From: an uncultured Clostridia bacterium
Lineage (GTDB): Bacteria; Bacillota; Clostridia; Oscillospirales; Ruminococcaceae
Assembly (NCBI GenBank): GCA_947588775.1
Contig: CANPZQ010000101.1
Location: 1-7,251 of the forward strand
Direction of reading: 5' to 3'
DNA: 7,251 nucleotides
The notes under the pieces were generated by a model. The model did not search any database. It saw only the letters and a program-made list of their open reading frames with translations, and was not told the origin of the DNA. Position numbers and translations under genes: made by a program. Positions within the stretch are counted from its first letter, which is position 1; the number at the start of each line of letters is the position of its first letter. Below are positions 1 to 6,212 of the stretch, piece by piece.

Positions 1-22
1 TCTTTTACAAAGAGGTGAGAAA

Positions 23-736
23 ATGGTATATTCTGCAAAATTTTATGTCGGCTTTTCGGACGTGAATCCCGACCTCGGGCTTTCAAACGCCTCGTTTCTG
101 AAGCTTTTTGAAAACGTCTGCTGTATGCAGGGCGAGGCCGTCGGCGACGGCTTCAAGGACACGCCGGGAAGATGGTTCGTCACGGCTTACCGTGTAAAAA
201 TTTTCCGCCGGCCCGAGTACAACGAGATTGTCACCGCTCTGACATGGAGCCGCGAAACAAAGGGCGTTGCGGCCTCGAGAGAATTTGAAATCCGGGACGA
301 AAACGGGACGCTTCTTGCCGTCGCGCTCTCGAACTGGGCGAGAATGAACACCGAAACCGGCCGCCTCGAGAGAATGTCCCCGGAGGCGTTCGCGAGATAT
401 GAAAGCGAGCCGGAGCGGCACAACTTCGACGAGCCGTGGCTCACAAAGCTTCGCGACGGCGGTGAGCCCGAATACATAAAGAGCTTTCACGTCGGACGCA
501 GCCTTGTCGACCCGAACCGCCATATGAACAACGTCCGGTACCTCGACGTCGCGGCGGAAACGCTCCCCGACGGCGCATACGGAAACAGCGAGGCGAACGA
601 GTTTGAAATCACCTACCGCAAGGCGGTTCCGCTCGGCGAAACCGTCGACTGCGGCTATTCGGAGGACGGCGGCGCGAGATATGTCACCGTAAGGACGAAC
701 GGCGAGGTAAACGCGGTGATTAAGCTTTATAAGTGA
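23..736 (+). CDS. Acyl-ACP thioesterase (FatA/FatB-like, double hot-dog fold)
   Basis: A 237-residue protein that should hydrolyse the thioester of acyl-acyl carrier protein in the cytoplasm, releasing free fatty acids. The strongest sign is DPNRHMNN at residues 163-170 followed by VRYLD. This matches the DxNxHxNN active-site motif of plant FatA/FatB and bacterial homologues, with D163, N165 and H167 as likely catalytic residues. The length fits two tandem hot-dog domains, the N-terminal one covering about residues 1-135 (WFVTAYRVKIFRRP near 51-64). The ATG at 23 is chosen because AGAGGTGAG lies just upstream at 11-19. An intrinsic terminator follows the stop, so this is the last gene of its transcript; anything upstream is outside the window. 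Oddity: the position I align with the catalytic Glu of plant FatB is Ala201 (YRKA, 198-201). Family assignment is firm; chain-length preference cannot be read. Confidence 0.88.
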   Translation: MVYSAKFYVGFSDVNPDLGLSNASFLKLFENVCCMQGEAVGDGFKDTPGRWFVTAYRVKIFRRPEYNEIVTALTWSRETKGVAASREFEIRDENGTLLAVALSNWARMNTETGRLERMSPEAFARYESEPERHNFDEPWLTKLRDGGEPEYIKSFHVGRSLVDPNRHMNNVRYLDVAAETLPDGAYGNSEANEFEITYRKAVPLGETVDCGYSEDGGARYVTVRTNGEVNAVIKLYK

Positions 737-741
737 AATTG

Positions 742-780
742 AAGTCTGCCGGCTATGGGGGAGCCGGCGGGCTTTTGGTT
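742..780 (+). terminator. Intrinsic terminator after the thioesterase gene
   Basis: An 11-bp stem pairs 744-754 (GTCTGCCGGCT) with 762-772 (AGCCGGCGGGC), with two G-T wobbles and a 7-base loop. AA at 742-743 can extend it against TT. The right arm runs straight into TTTTGGTTTT at 773-782. It begins 7 bases after the stop codon, which is ideal for a Rho-independent terminator of the thioesterase transcript. Confidence 0.8.
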
Positions 781-785
781 TTAGG

Positions 786-869
786 GGCGCGGTGGGGAAG
801 CGGGGGTGTTGAGGGAAGGGTGGGCGGGCGGGCGGGTGGGCCGACGAAATCAGCTTCCCCCGCCGCGCC
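786..869 (+). repeat. G-rich palindromic repeat, copy 1
   Basis: The left arm GGCGCGGTGGGGAAGC (786-801) pairs with GCTTCCCCCGCCGCGCC (853-869): 16 pairs with C861 bulged and one T-G wobble. The 51-base interior has GGGGGTGTTGAGGGAA (802-817), then six GGG runs with single-base spacers (818-840), then CCGACGAA (841-848). A second copy lies at 6213-6298 with the same orientation, nearly the same interior and differently spelled but still pairing arms. It sits between the thioesterase terminator and the lon promoter, so it is intergenic. I do not recognise it as a named element. It could be a REP/MITE-like dispersed palindrome or a structured RNA. The open frame across it translates to Gly/Arg/Pro low-complexity sequence and is not credible as a gene. 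Confidence 0.8.
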
Positions 870-936
870 GCCTGAGCCGAATCCCGTCCCCCGGAGCCCC
901 CTTGCGGGGCGGAGCGGGGATGGGTGAGGCTCAGGC
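870..936 (+). other. Long imperfect hairpin adjoining repeat copy 1; possible structured RNA
   Basis: Three stacked stems can be traced: 870-878 with 928-936 (GCCTGAGCC/GGCTCAGGC, perfect 9 bp); 883-891 with 916-924 (9 bp including one G-T); and 896-900 with 906-910 (5 bp) closed by a CTTGC loop. Both internal loops are purine-rich and could stack as non-canonical pairs. G879-A927 and A880-G926 form a tandem G-A, and GGA 893-895 faces GGA 911-913. It starts one base after the palindromic repeat ends. No T-tract follows it, so it is a poor terminator. No second copy lies in the window. Function is unknown. Confidence 0.55.
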
Positions 937-966
937 CTTTGCAGGGGGTGCGTTTTAGCTCTGTCC

Positions 967-1077
967 CCCGACGTCTTATTATGGCTTGCCCCCGACTTTT
1001 CCCGCTCCCTTCCTCAAAAACCGGAAAAACAATCCGCTTATCCCTTAAATTATCTATTGCAAAATTGCCCGACGTCT
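967..1077 (+). repeat. Spaced direct repeat CCCGACGTCT upstream of and inside the lon promoter
   Basis: CCCGACGTCT occurs at 967-976 and again at 1068-1077, 101 bases apart. Each contains the palindrome GACGTC. The second copy lies wholly between the -35 and -10 boxes of the lon promoter, where a bound protein would affect RNA polymerase. A shorter relative, CCCCGAC, is at 990-996. This could be an operator pair or chance in GC-rich DNA. It does not resemble the CIRCE element or the CtsR heat-shock box as I know them. Confidence 0.35.
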
Positions 1078-1085
1078 GCTATAAT
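1057..1085 (+). promoter_or_regulatory. Sigma-A-type promoter for lon-engB
   Basis: The -35 box TTGCAA (1057-1062) and -10 box TATAAT (1080-1085) are separated by exactly 17 bases, and TGC directly precedes the -10 (extended -10). Transcription should start near 1092, giving a leader of about 47 bases with the ribosome binding site AGAGGT at 1125-1130. The local AT-richness contrasts with the GC-rich DNA upstream. Confidence 0.8.
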
Positions 1086-1138
1086 AGGCGCAAGGATATT
1101 ACTCCGTGAGTTTTTAAATAAAAAAGAGGTATTTTTTA

Positions 1139-3532
1139 ATGAGTGAAATAAGCTTTATCTGCATTCCCTGCGTGGCCACGCGCGACGTGGTCGTTTTTCC
1201 CGGAATGATACTTCGGTTCGACGTTTCCCGCCAGCCCTCGATTGAGGCTCTGCGCATCGCCCTTGAAAACGACAGGAAGGTATTTTTGGTGGCGCAGCGC
1301 GACCCTACCGTCGAGGAACCGACCGCCGACGACCTTTACCCCTACGGGACGGTATGCGAGGTCAAACAGGCTGTCAGGGGCGCGGACGGCATCACCCGCG
1401 TTCGCGTCGAGGGGCTTTACCGCGCGATGATGATTGGCCTTACAAAGGAACGCACCTCACTTACTGCGACAATCCGCAGGCTTAACAACCATTCTCGCGA
1501 ACACGCCTCCGACGACGAAATATACGCTCTCATGCGCGTGCTTAAGGACGCGTTTACCGCATATTCTCAGGTTACTCCGCGCATGCCCGACGAGCTCAAG
1601 CTTTTGGTTGAGGGCGCGAAAACCCCGGAGGATTTGTATCAGCAGATTGCCTTCAACATAAGCATTCCGACCGAGGCTAAGCAGGAAATTTTACAGGCGA
1701 AGGCCCTCAGCGACAAGCTCACCGCCCTGATTGCGATTTTGGCGAAGGAAACCCAGATTCTTGCCATCGAGCGGGATATTCATATGCGAGTCGGCGAATC
1801 AATCGAGCGCGGACAGCGGGAATACTACCTCCGCGAGGAATTGAGAGTAATCCGCGAGGAGCTCGGCGAGGAAGAGGACCCCGCCGACGAAAGCTATCAG
1901 TATCTTGAAAAGATTTCAAGGCTCGGCCTTAGTCAGGAAAGCATAGAAAAGCTCGTTTCGGAGGCGAAAAGGCTGGAAAAAATGCCCTTCGGCTCCCAGG
2001 AGGCCGCCGTCATCAGGGGGTATCTCGACACCGTTTTAGAGCTTCCTTGGAACGTTAAAACCTCCGACAAGCTCGACATCGGCAGAGTAGCGGCGCAGCT
2101 TGACAAGGATCACTACGGAATGAAAAAGGTCAAGGAGCGCATTTTGGAGCTTATCGCCGTGAGGAACCTCATTCCGGACGTAAAGGGACAGATTATCTGC
2201 CTCGTCGGGCCTCCCGGCGTCGGAAAAACCTCAATCGGCCGGTCGATTGCGAAAGCTCTCGGAAGAAAATACGCCCGAGTTTCCCTCGGCGGAATCCGCG
2301 ACGAAAGCGACATTCGCGGACACAGAAAGACATACATAGGCTCCATGCCGGGAAGAATCATCGCCGCTATAAAGCAGGCGGGCTCCTCGAATCCGCTTAT
2401 TCTGCTTGACGAAATCGACAAGATGTCGAACGACTTCCGCGGCGACCCGTCGAGCGCGATGCTCGAGGTCCTCGACAGCGAACAGAATAAGGAATTCCGC
2501 GACCACTATCTTGAAATCCCGTTCGACCTCTCCGACGTTCTCTTCGTTACGACGGCGAACAGCCTCGATACCGTCGCTCCCCCGCTTCTCGACAGAATGG
2601 ACATCATCGAGCTTCCGAGTTATACGAGGGAGGAAAAGTTTGAAATCGCAAAGCGGCATCTCGTCCCGAAGCAGCTTAAGGCAAACGGCCTCAACGGAAA
2701 CATGCTCCGATTCAGCGACGCGGGGCTTTACGAGCTTATCGACTATTACACCCGCGAGGCGGGCGTGAGAACCCTCGAACGCACCATCGCCTCCATCTGC
2801 CGGAAGGCCGCGAAGGAAATCGTCGGCGAAAAGTCGTCAAGAATAACCGTAACGCCGGAGGTCGCGGAAAAATACCTCGGCGTTCGCAAATATCTCCCCG
2901 ACCTTCGCTCCGAAAAGCCGCAAATCGGCGAGGTGAACGGCCTCGCATGGACCTCCGTCGGCGGAACGCTTATGCCGCTCGAGGTGCTTTCGATGGACGG
3001 CAAGGGCGCGGTGGAGCTTACCGGCTCGCTCGGCGACGTTATGAAGGAAAGCGCGAAAATCGCTGTCAGCTACGCCCGCAGCGTTGCAGAAAAATACGGC
3101 ATCGACAAGGACTTCTACACCAAAAAGGACATTCACGTCCATGCGCCCGAGGGAGCCGTTCCGAAGGACGGACCGTCGGCGGGCGTTACCCTTGCGACCG
3201 CGCTTATCTCCGAGCTTTCGGGGATTCCGGTTCGCTCCGACGTAGCTATGACCGGCGAAATTACCCTTCGCGGAAAGGTTCTCGCAATCGGCGGGCTCCG
3301 CGAAAAGACGATGGCCGCGTATAAGGCGGGAATAACCACCGTTATTATCCCGAGCGCGAACAAGCCCGACCTTGAAGAAGTCGACGAAAAGGTTAAAACC
3401 GCGCTGGAATTCGTATTTGCCGAAACCGTCGAGGACGTTTTGAACACCGCCCTCGTTATGCCGGAGGCGAAAAAGGCGGTTATACCGGTTTCCTATAAAA
3501 AGCCGTCGGCCGGAATCGGAGCAAGAAGCTGA
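1139..3532 (+). CDS. lon: ATP-dependent protease Lon (LonA type)
   Basis: A 797-residue cytosolic protease that unfolds and degrades damaged or regulatory proteins using ATP, as a hexamer. Domains in order: N-terminal substrate-binding domain (about 8-195), the YYLREELRVIREELGEEE linker at 229-246, the AAA+ module, and the C-terminal protease. Walker A GPPGVGKT is at 357-364 and Walker B LILLDE at 420-425. The sensor-1 stretch FVTTAN and REAGVRTLERTI near sensor 2 are present. The catalytic dyad is intact: Ser680 in PKDGPSAG (675-682) and Lys723 in GGLREK, with the same 43-residue spacing as E. coli S679/K722. Length is normal for LonA and there is no membrane segment, so it is not archaeal-type LonB. 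The ATG follows AGAGGT by 8 bases. The stop overlaps the engB start (TGATG), implying coupled translation. No recognised heat-shock operator is visible. Confidence 0.97.
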   Translation: MSEISFICIPCVATRDVVVFPGMILRFDVSRQPSIEALRIALENDRKVFLVAQRDPTVEEPTADDLYPYGTVCEVKQAVRGADGITRVRVEGLYRAMMIGLTKERTSLTATIRRLNNHSREHASDDEIYALMRVLKDAFTAYSQVTPRMPDELKLLVEGAKTPEDLYQQIAFNISIPTEAKQEILQAKALSDKLTALIAILAKETQILAIERDIHMRVGESIERGQREYYLREELRVIREELGEEEDPADESYQYLEKISRLGLSQESIEKLVSEAKRLEKMPFGSQEAAVIRGYLDTVLELPWNVKTSDKLDIGRVAAQLDKDHYGMKKVKERILELIAVRNLIPDVKGQIICLVGPPGVGKTSIGRSIAKALGRKYARVSLGGIRDESDIRGHRKTYIGSMPGRIIAAIKQAGSSNPLILLDEIDKMSNDFRGDPSSAMLEVLDSEQNKEFRDHYLEIPFDLSDVLFVTTANSLDTVAPPLLDRMDIIELPSYTREEKFEIAKRHLVPKQLKANGLNGNMLRFSDAGLYELIDYYTREAGVRTLERTIASICRKAAKEIVGEKSSRITVTPEVAEKYLGVRKYLPDLRSEKPQIGEVNGLAWTSVGGTLMPLEVLSMDGKGAVELTGSLGDVMKESAKIAVSYARSVAEKYGIDKDFYTKKDIHVHAPEGAVPKDGPSAGVTLATALISELSGIPVRSDVAMTGEITLRGKVLAIGGLREKTMAAYKAGITTVIIPSANKPDLEEVDEKVKTALEFVFAETVEDVLNTALVMPEAKKAVIPVSYKKPSAGIGARS

Positions 3533-4122
3533 TGAACTTTCAGAACGCGCGGTTTTTGGCGGCATACGGGACTTTTCGGCAGCTCCCGCCGTCGGAAAAT
3601 ATGGAAATCGCCTTTTCGGGACACTCGAACGTCGGGAAATCCTCGCTTTTGAACGCAATTTTCGGCAGACGCTCCCTCGCAAGAGTTAGCGCGACCCCCG
3701 GAAAAACCGCCACGGTGAATTTTTACCGCGTAGATAACGTTGACTTTGTCGACCTTCCGGGATACGGCTACGCGAAGGTTTCAAAGGCGGAAAAGGACCG
3801 CTGGCGCGATTTAATCGGCGGCTACCTCGCCGACGGAAGACGCGACCTCGCGCTAATAGTCCAGCTCGTCGACATTCGCCACCCGCCAACGGCGGACGAC
3901 GTTATGATGATAAATTATCTTATAGATAATGAGCTTCCGTTTATCGTCGTTCTGACAAAGGCGGATAAGCTCAATAAATCCGAAAGAGCGGCGCGGGAAG
4001 AGGCTTTGAAAACCGAGCTGCCATGCTATGAGGATTTGACCGTAGTCCCCTTCTCGGCGGTTACAAAAGAAGGCGTCGAGAGGCTCAGAGGGATAGTTAC
4101 AGAGCTCGCGGAGGAAGCGTGA
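3532..4122 (+). CDS. engB: Ribosome biogenesis GTPase EngB (YsxC/YihA)
   Basis: A 196-residue TrmE-Era-EngA-EngB-type GTPase needed for late assembly of the large ribosomal subunit in bacteria where it has been studied. All nucleotide-binding motifs are present: G1 GHSNVGKS (30-37), the G2 threonine within TPGKT (55-59), G3 DLPG (74-77) followed by the family-typical YGYAKV, G4 TKAD (142-145) and G5 SAV (175-177). The length equals that of a typical stand-alone EngB. Its ATG shares one base with the lon TGA stop, so it is probably translated by ribosomes finishing lon. The lonA-engB order matches B. subtilis lonA-ysxC, supporting orthology. No clear intrinsic terminator follows it; the next 55 bases are AT-rich and lead into a new promoter. 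Confidence 0.96.
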   Translation: MNFQNARFLAAYGTFRQLPPSENMEIAFSGHSNVGKSSLLNAIFGRRSLARVSATPGKTATVNFYRVDNVDFVDLPGYGYAKVSKAEKDRWRDLIGGYLADGRRDLALIVQLVDIRHPPTADDVMMINYLIDNELPFIVVLTKADKLNKSERAAREEALKTELPCYEDLTVVPFSAVTKEGVERLRGIVTELAEEA

Positions 4123-4126
4123 CCGG

Positions 4127-4153
4127 AAAAAATTGAAAATTTTTGAAAAAAAA
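4127..4153 (+). promoter_or_regulatory. Phased A-tracts upstream of the yerC-like promoter
   Basis: Three A/T tracts, A6 at 4127-4132, A4T5 at 4136-4144 and A8 at 4146-4153, have centres close to 10 bases apart, about one helical turn. Such phasing normally bends DNA. The block ends 23 bases before the -35 box, so it may act as an UP-like or curvature element that boosts the promoter. Confidence 0.45.
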
Positions 4154-4176
4154 GTTGGATTTTGCCAAATTTACAC

Positions 4177-4205
4177 TTTACTTTTTTGGAATTGTGTGGT
4201 AAAAT
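4177..4205 (+). promoter_or_regulatory. Sigma-A-type promoter for the regulator-methyltransferase-hslO operon
   Basis: The -10 box TAAAAT (4200-4205) is preceded by TGG (extended -10). A weak -35, TTTACT (4177-4182), is exactly 17 bases upstream. The predicted start near 4212 gives a leader of about 50 bases ending in AAGGAG (4249-4254). The poor -35 is offset by the extended -10 and possibly by the upstream A-tracts. Confidence 0.65.
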
Positions 4206-4260
4206 AAAGCAGGAAGAAAAAGCATCACCGGAACATTTTGACTAAAACAAGGAGTATATC

Positions 4261-4566
4261 ATGAAAACTGTACTTAAAGACCAGCAGCTTGACGACCTCT
4301 TTGAGGCTATCCTGTCCCTTAAGACGAAGGAAGAGTGCTATGCTTTCTTTGAGGACCTCTGCACGGTGCTCGAGCTTAAAAGCATCTCGCAGCGTTACGA
4401 AGTCGCTAAGATGCTCACCAATCACTTTGTCTACAGCGACATTGTTTCGGAAACCGGCGCGTCTACGGCAACCATCAGCCGCGTAAACCGCTCCATCAAC
4501 TACGGAAGCGGCGGCTACGCTCTTGTTTTCAAACGCCTCGCCGAGAAAAAGCCGGATAAAGAGTAA
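4261..4566 (+). CDS. YerC/YecD-family TrpR-like DNA-binding protein
   Basis: A 101-residue, mostly helical protein with a Trp-repressor-type helix-turn-helix. The core QRYEVAKML (44-52) and SDIVSETGASTATISRVNRSINYGSGGY (59-86) matches the YerC/YecD family, and the recognition helix is roughly 68-80. The length fits the family, whose members are widespread in Firmicutes; to my knowledge the effector and target genes are not well defined, so tryptophan repression should not be assumed. The ATG follows AAGGAG by 6 bases and has its own promoter, so it is the first gene of an operon. Its TAA stop abuts the ATG of the methyltransferase with no gap. It may regulate its own operon, but no clear operator was found around the promoter. 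Confidence 0.9.
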   Translation: MKTVLKDQQLDDLFEAILSLKTKEECYAFFEDLCTVLELKSISQRYEVAKMLTNHFVYSDIVSETGASTATISRVNRSINYGSGGYALVFKRLAEKKPDKE

Positions 4567-5313
4567 ATGGCCTACGGCGTTTTCGCCTCTTATTACGACA
4601 TTCTGACCAAAAACGTCAACTATAAGGGCTACGCAAAAAGGGTCGCCTCGCTTATTTCGGAATTTTATCCGATCGGTAAAAAGGTGCTTGTCTGCGAGCT
4701 CGCCTGCGGGACTTTAAGCCTCGGGCTTGAGCTTGAAAAGCTGGGAATGTCGGTTTTGGGTACAGACCTCAGCGGGGATATGCTTTCACGTGCAAAAGAG
4801 AAGATTCAACAAACAGGCTCAAACATTTCCGTTTTAAAACAGGATATGCAAGGGCTTTGTTTGCATGTCCGCGCGGACGCGGTCGTCTGCTCCTTGGACG
4901 CGCTGAACCATCTGCCCTCCCTCGAAAGCGTTCAAAAGACGTTTTCGGCAGTTTACAGGAACCTCAAAAGAGGCGGGCTGTTTATATTCGACATGAATAC
5001 GCCCTATAAGCACCGCGAGATTTTGGGGTATAACACATTTTTCTACGATACCCCCGAGGTTTCAGCCGTCTGGCAGAACGAATACCGCGAGGAGGACTGC
5101 TCCGTCGGGATTACGCTCGACTTTTTCGCGAAGGAAGGCGGGGTTTACAGAAGATATACCGAAAAATTCCGTGAAAGGGCATACCCGACAAGGAAAATTA
5201 TAAAAGCCCTCGGCGAATCGGGCTTCAAAACGCTCGGGACGTTCGACGGGCTCAGAAAATGCGCCCCCCTGCCGAGGGGCGAACGGATACTTTACGTTGC
5301 AAGGAGAATATAA
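4567..5313 (+). CDS. Class I SAM-dependent methyltransferase, substrate unknown
   Basis: A 248-residue soluble protein with a Rossmann-type S-adenosylmethionine-binding fold. It begins YGVFASYYDILTKNVNY, a common opening in Firmicutes methyltransferases of this group. Motif I is CELACGTLSL (43-52). The ribose-binding acidic residue is D67 in GTDLSGDML, the next acidic motif is KQDM (91-94), and motif IV is CSLDALNHL (108-116). Motif I is degenerate: a usual ExGxGxG reads E-L-A-C-G-T-L here, with Ala46 and Leu50 at the first and third glycine positions. The C-terminal half, with several aromatic and charged beta-strands, probably forms the substrate cap. It starts immediately after the stop of the upstream regulator and ends 1 base before hslO, so all three are co-expressed. 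The methyl acceptor (protein, RNA or small molecule) cannot be read from the sequence. Confidence 0.85.
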   Translation: MAYGVFASYYDILTKNVNYKGYAKRVASLISEFYPIGKKVLVCELACGTLSLGLELEKLGMSVLGTDLSGDMLSRAKEKIQQTGSNISVLKQDMQGLCLHVRADAVVCSLDALNHLPSLESVQKTFSAVYRNLKRGGLFIFDMNTPYKHREILGYNTFFYDTPEVSAVWQNEYREEDCSVGITLDFFAKEGGVYRRYTEKFRERAYPTRKIIKALGESGFKTLGTFDGLRKCAPLPRGERILYVARRI

Positions 5314-5314
5314 A

Positions 5315-6196
5315 TTGGGAAGAATTGTAAGAACAATAAGCGCGGACGCGTCGGTCGTCTGCTCGGCTATCGACGGCACAGACGTTGTCGCGGAGCTTGA
5401 AAGAATACATAAAACAAGCGCGGTGGTGACTGCGGCTCTCGGGCGGCTCGCGCTCGGAACGTCGCTCATCGGCTTCGGGCTCAAAGGCGAAAACGACAGC
5501 GTTACCGTAAGAATAAACGGCGGCGGGCCGATTGGGAACCTCGTCGCGGTTTCGGACAGCATGGGAAACGTCAAGGCGTACTGCGACGAGAGCGTAGTGG
5601 AGCTTCCGATAAGGCAGGACGGAAAGCTTGACGTCGGCAGAGCCGTCGGCAAAAACGGCGCGATGACCGTAATCAAGGATTTGGGGCTTAAGGAGCCGTA
5701 TGTCGGGCAGACAGAGCTTGTAAGCGGGGAAATCGCCGAGGACATAACGCAGTATTTCGCCGTAAGCGAACAAACCCCGACCGTCTGCGCCCTCGGGGTG
5801 CTTGTGAATCCGGATTTGAGCGTTAAGCGCGCGGGAGGATTTATTTTGCAGCTTCTTCCGTTTGCTCCTGACGAATGCATCGAACAGATTGAAAAGAATA
5901 TCGCGGCGATGCCGAGCGTAACGGGAATGATGGAAGCGGGGCTCGGCGCGGAGGAAATCGCGATGAAGGCCCTCGCGGGGCTTGAGCCGAACGTTCTTGA
6001 CAGCTTCGAGGTCGGATACAAATGCGATTGCAGCCGCGAAAGAACCGAGAGGATTCTCTACAGCCTCCCCGAAAAGGACATCGAAAGCCTCGCCGAGGAC
6101 GAAATCACCGAGGTGAAGTGCCACTTCTGCGACAAGGTTTACCGGTTCACGAGGGAGGAGATTTTGGAGCTTAAGGGGAAAAAGGCGGGGAAGTAG
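5315..6196 (+). CDS. hslO: Redox-regulated holdase chaperone Hsp33
   Basis: A 293-residue cytosolic chaperone that is inactive when reduced and zinc-bound, and binds unfolding proteins when its cysteines are oxidised. The N-terminal substrate-binding domain opens GRIVRTISADASV and continues with the family pattern AALGRLALGTSLIG. The C-terminal zinc switch is complete: C237 and C239 (CDC), then C269 and C272 (CHFC). The frame remains open to a TTG at 5297, but the TTG at 5315 is chosen. AAGGAG (5301-5306) lies 8 bases upstream of it, and it starts the protein at the conserved position; the earlier TTG would put the ribosome binding site inside the gene. The gap to the methyltransferase stop is 1 base. 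Downstream, no ordinary terminator is seen before the G-rich palindrome at 6213, which may itself protect or end the transcript. Confidence 0.96.
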   Translation: MGRIVRTISADASVVCSAIDGTDVVAELERIHKTSAVVTAALGRLALGTSLIGFGLKGENDSVTVRINGGGPIGNLVAVSDSMGNVKAYCDESVVELPIRQDGKLDVGRAVGKNGAMTVIKDLGLKEPYVGQTELVSGEIAEDITQYFAVSEQTPTVCALGVLVNPDLSVKRAGGFILQLLPFAPDECIEQIEKNIAAMPSVTGMMEAGLGAEEIAMKALAGLEPNVLDSFEVGYKCDCSRERTERILYSLPEKDIESLAEDEITEVKCHFCDKVYRFTREEILELKGKKAGK

Positions 6197-6212
6197 GAAA
6201 AGCTGCATGGGA

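Noticed and set aside
733..927. 64-codon open frame on + after the thioesterase
   Set aside because: It begins at the thioesterase stop, runs through the terminator and G-rich palindrome, has no ribosome binding site, and encodes Gly/Arg/Pro low-complexity sequence.
786..936. CRISPR-like or tandem repeat array in the GC-rich intergenic region
   Set aside because: There is no regular repeat-spacer unit. The internal repetition is G-run periodicity and palindromic arms.
924..1109. 61-codon open frame on + upstream of lon
   Set aside because: It spans the lon promoter and has no ribosome binding site or recognisable motif.
2837..3682. 281-codon open frame antisense to lon and engB
   Set aside because: lon and engB are unquestionable on the other strand. 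Their codon bias (C/G at third positions) clears stops from the complement, and the translated protein has no family features.
4151..4172. Weak hairpin (AAAGTTGG/CCAAATTT) as an engB terminator
   Set aside because: There are only four solid pairs next to a mismatch and A-T pairs, with no T-run after it. The AT-richness is better explained by the promoter.
4261..4566. Annotation as the tryptophan repressor trpR
   Set aside because: It shares the HTH fold, but the core pattern is that of the YerC/YecD group and no tryptophan genes are nearby.
5297..5314. Earlier TTG start for hslO giving 299 residues
   Set aside because: The ribosome binding site AAGGAG would lie inside the gene, and the added six residues are just its translation. 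TTG 5315 has correct spacing.
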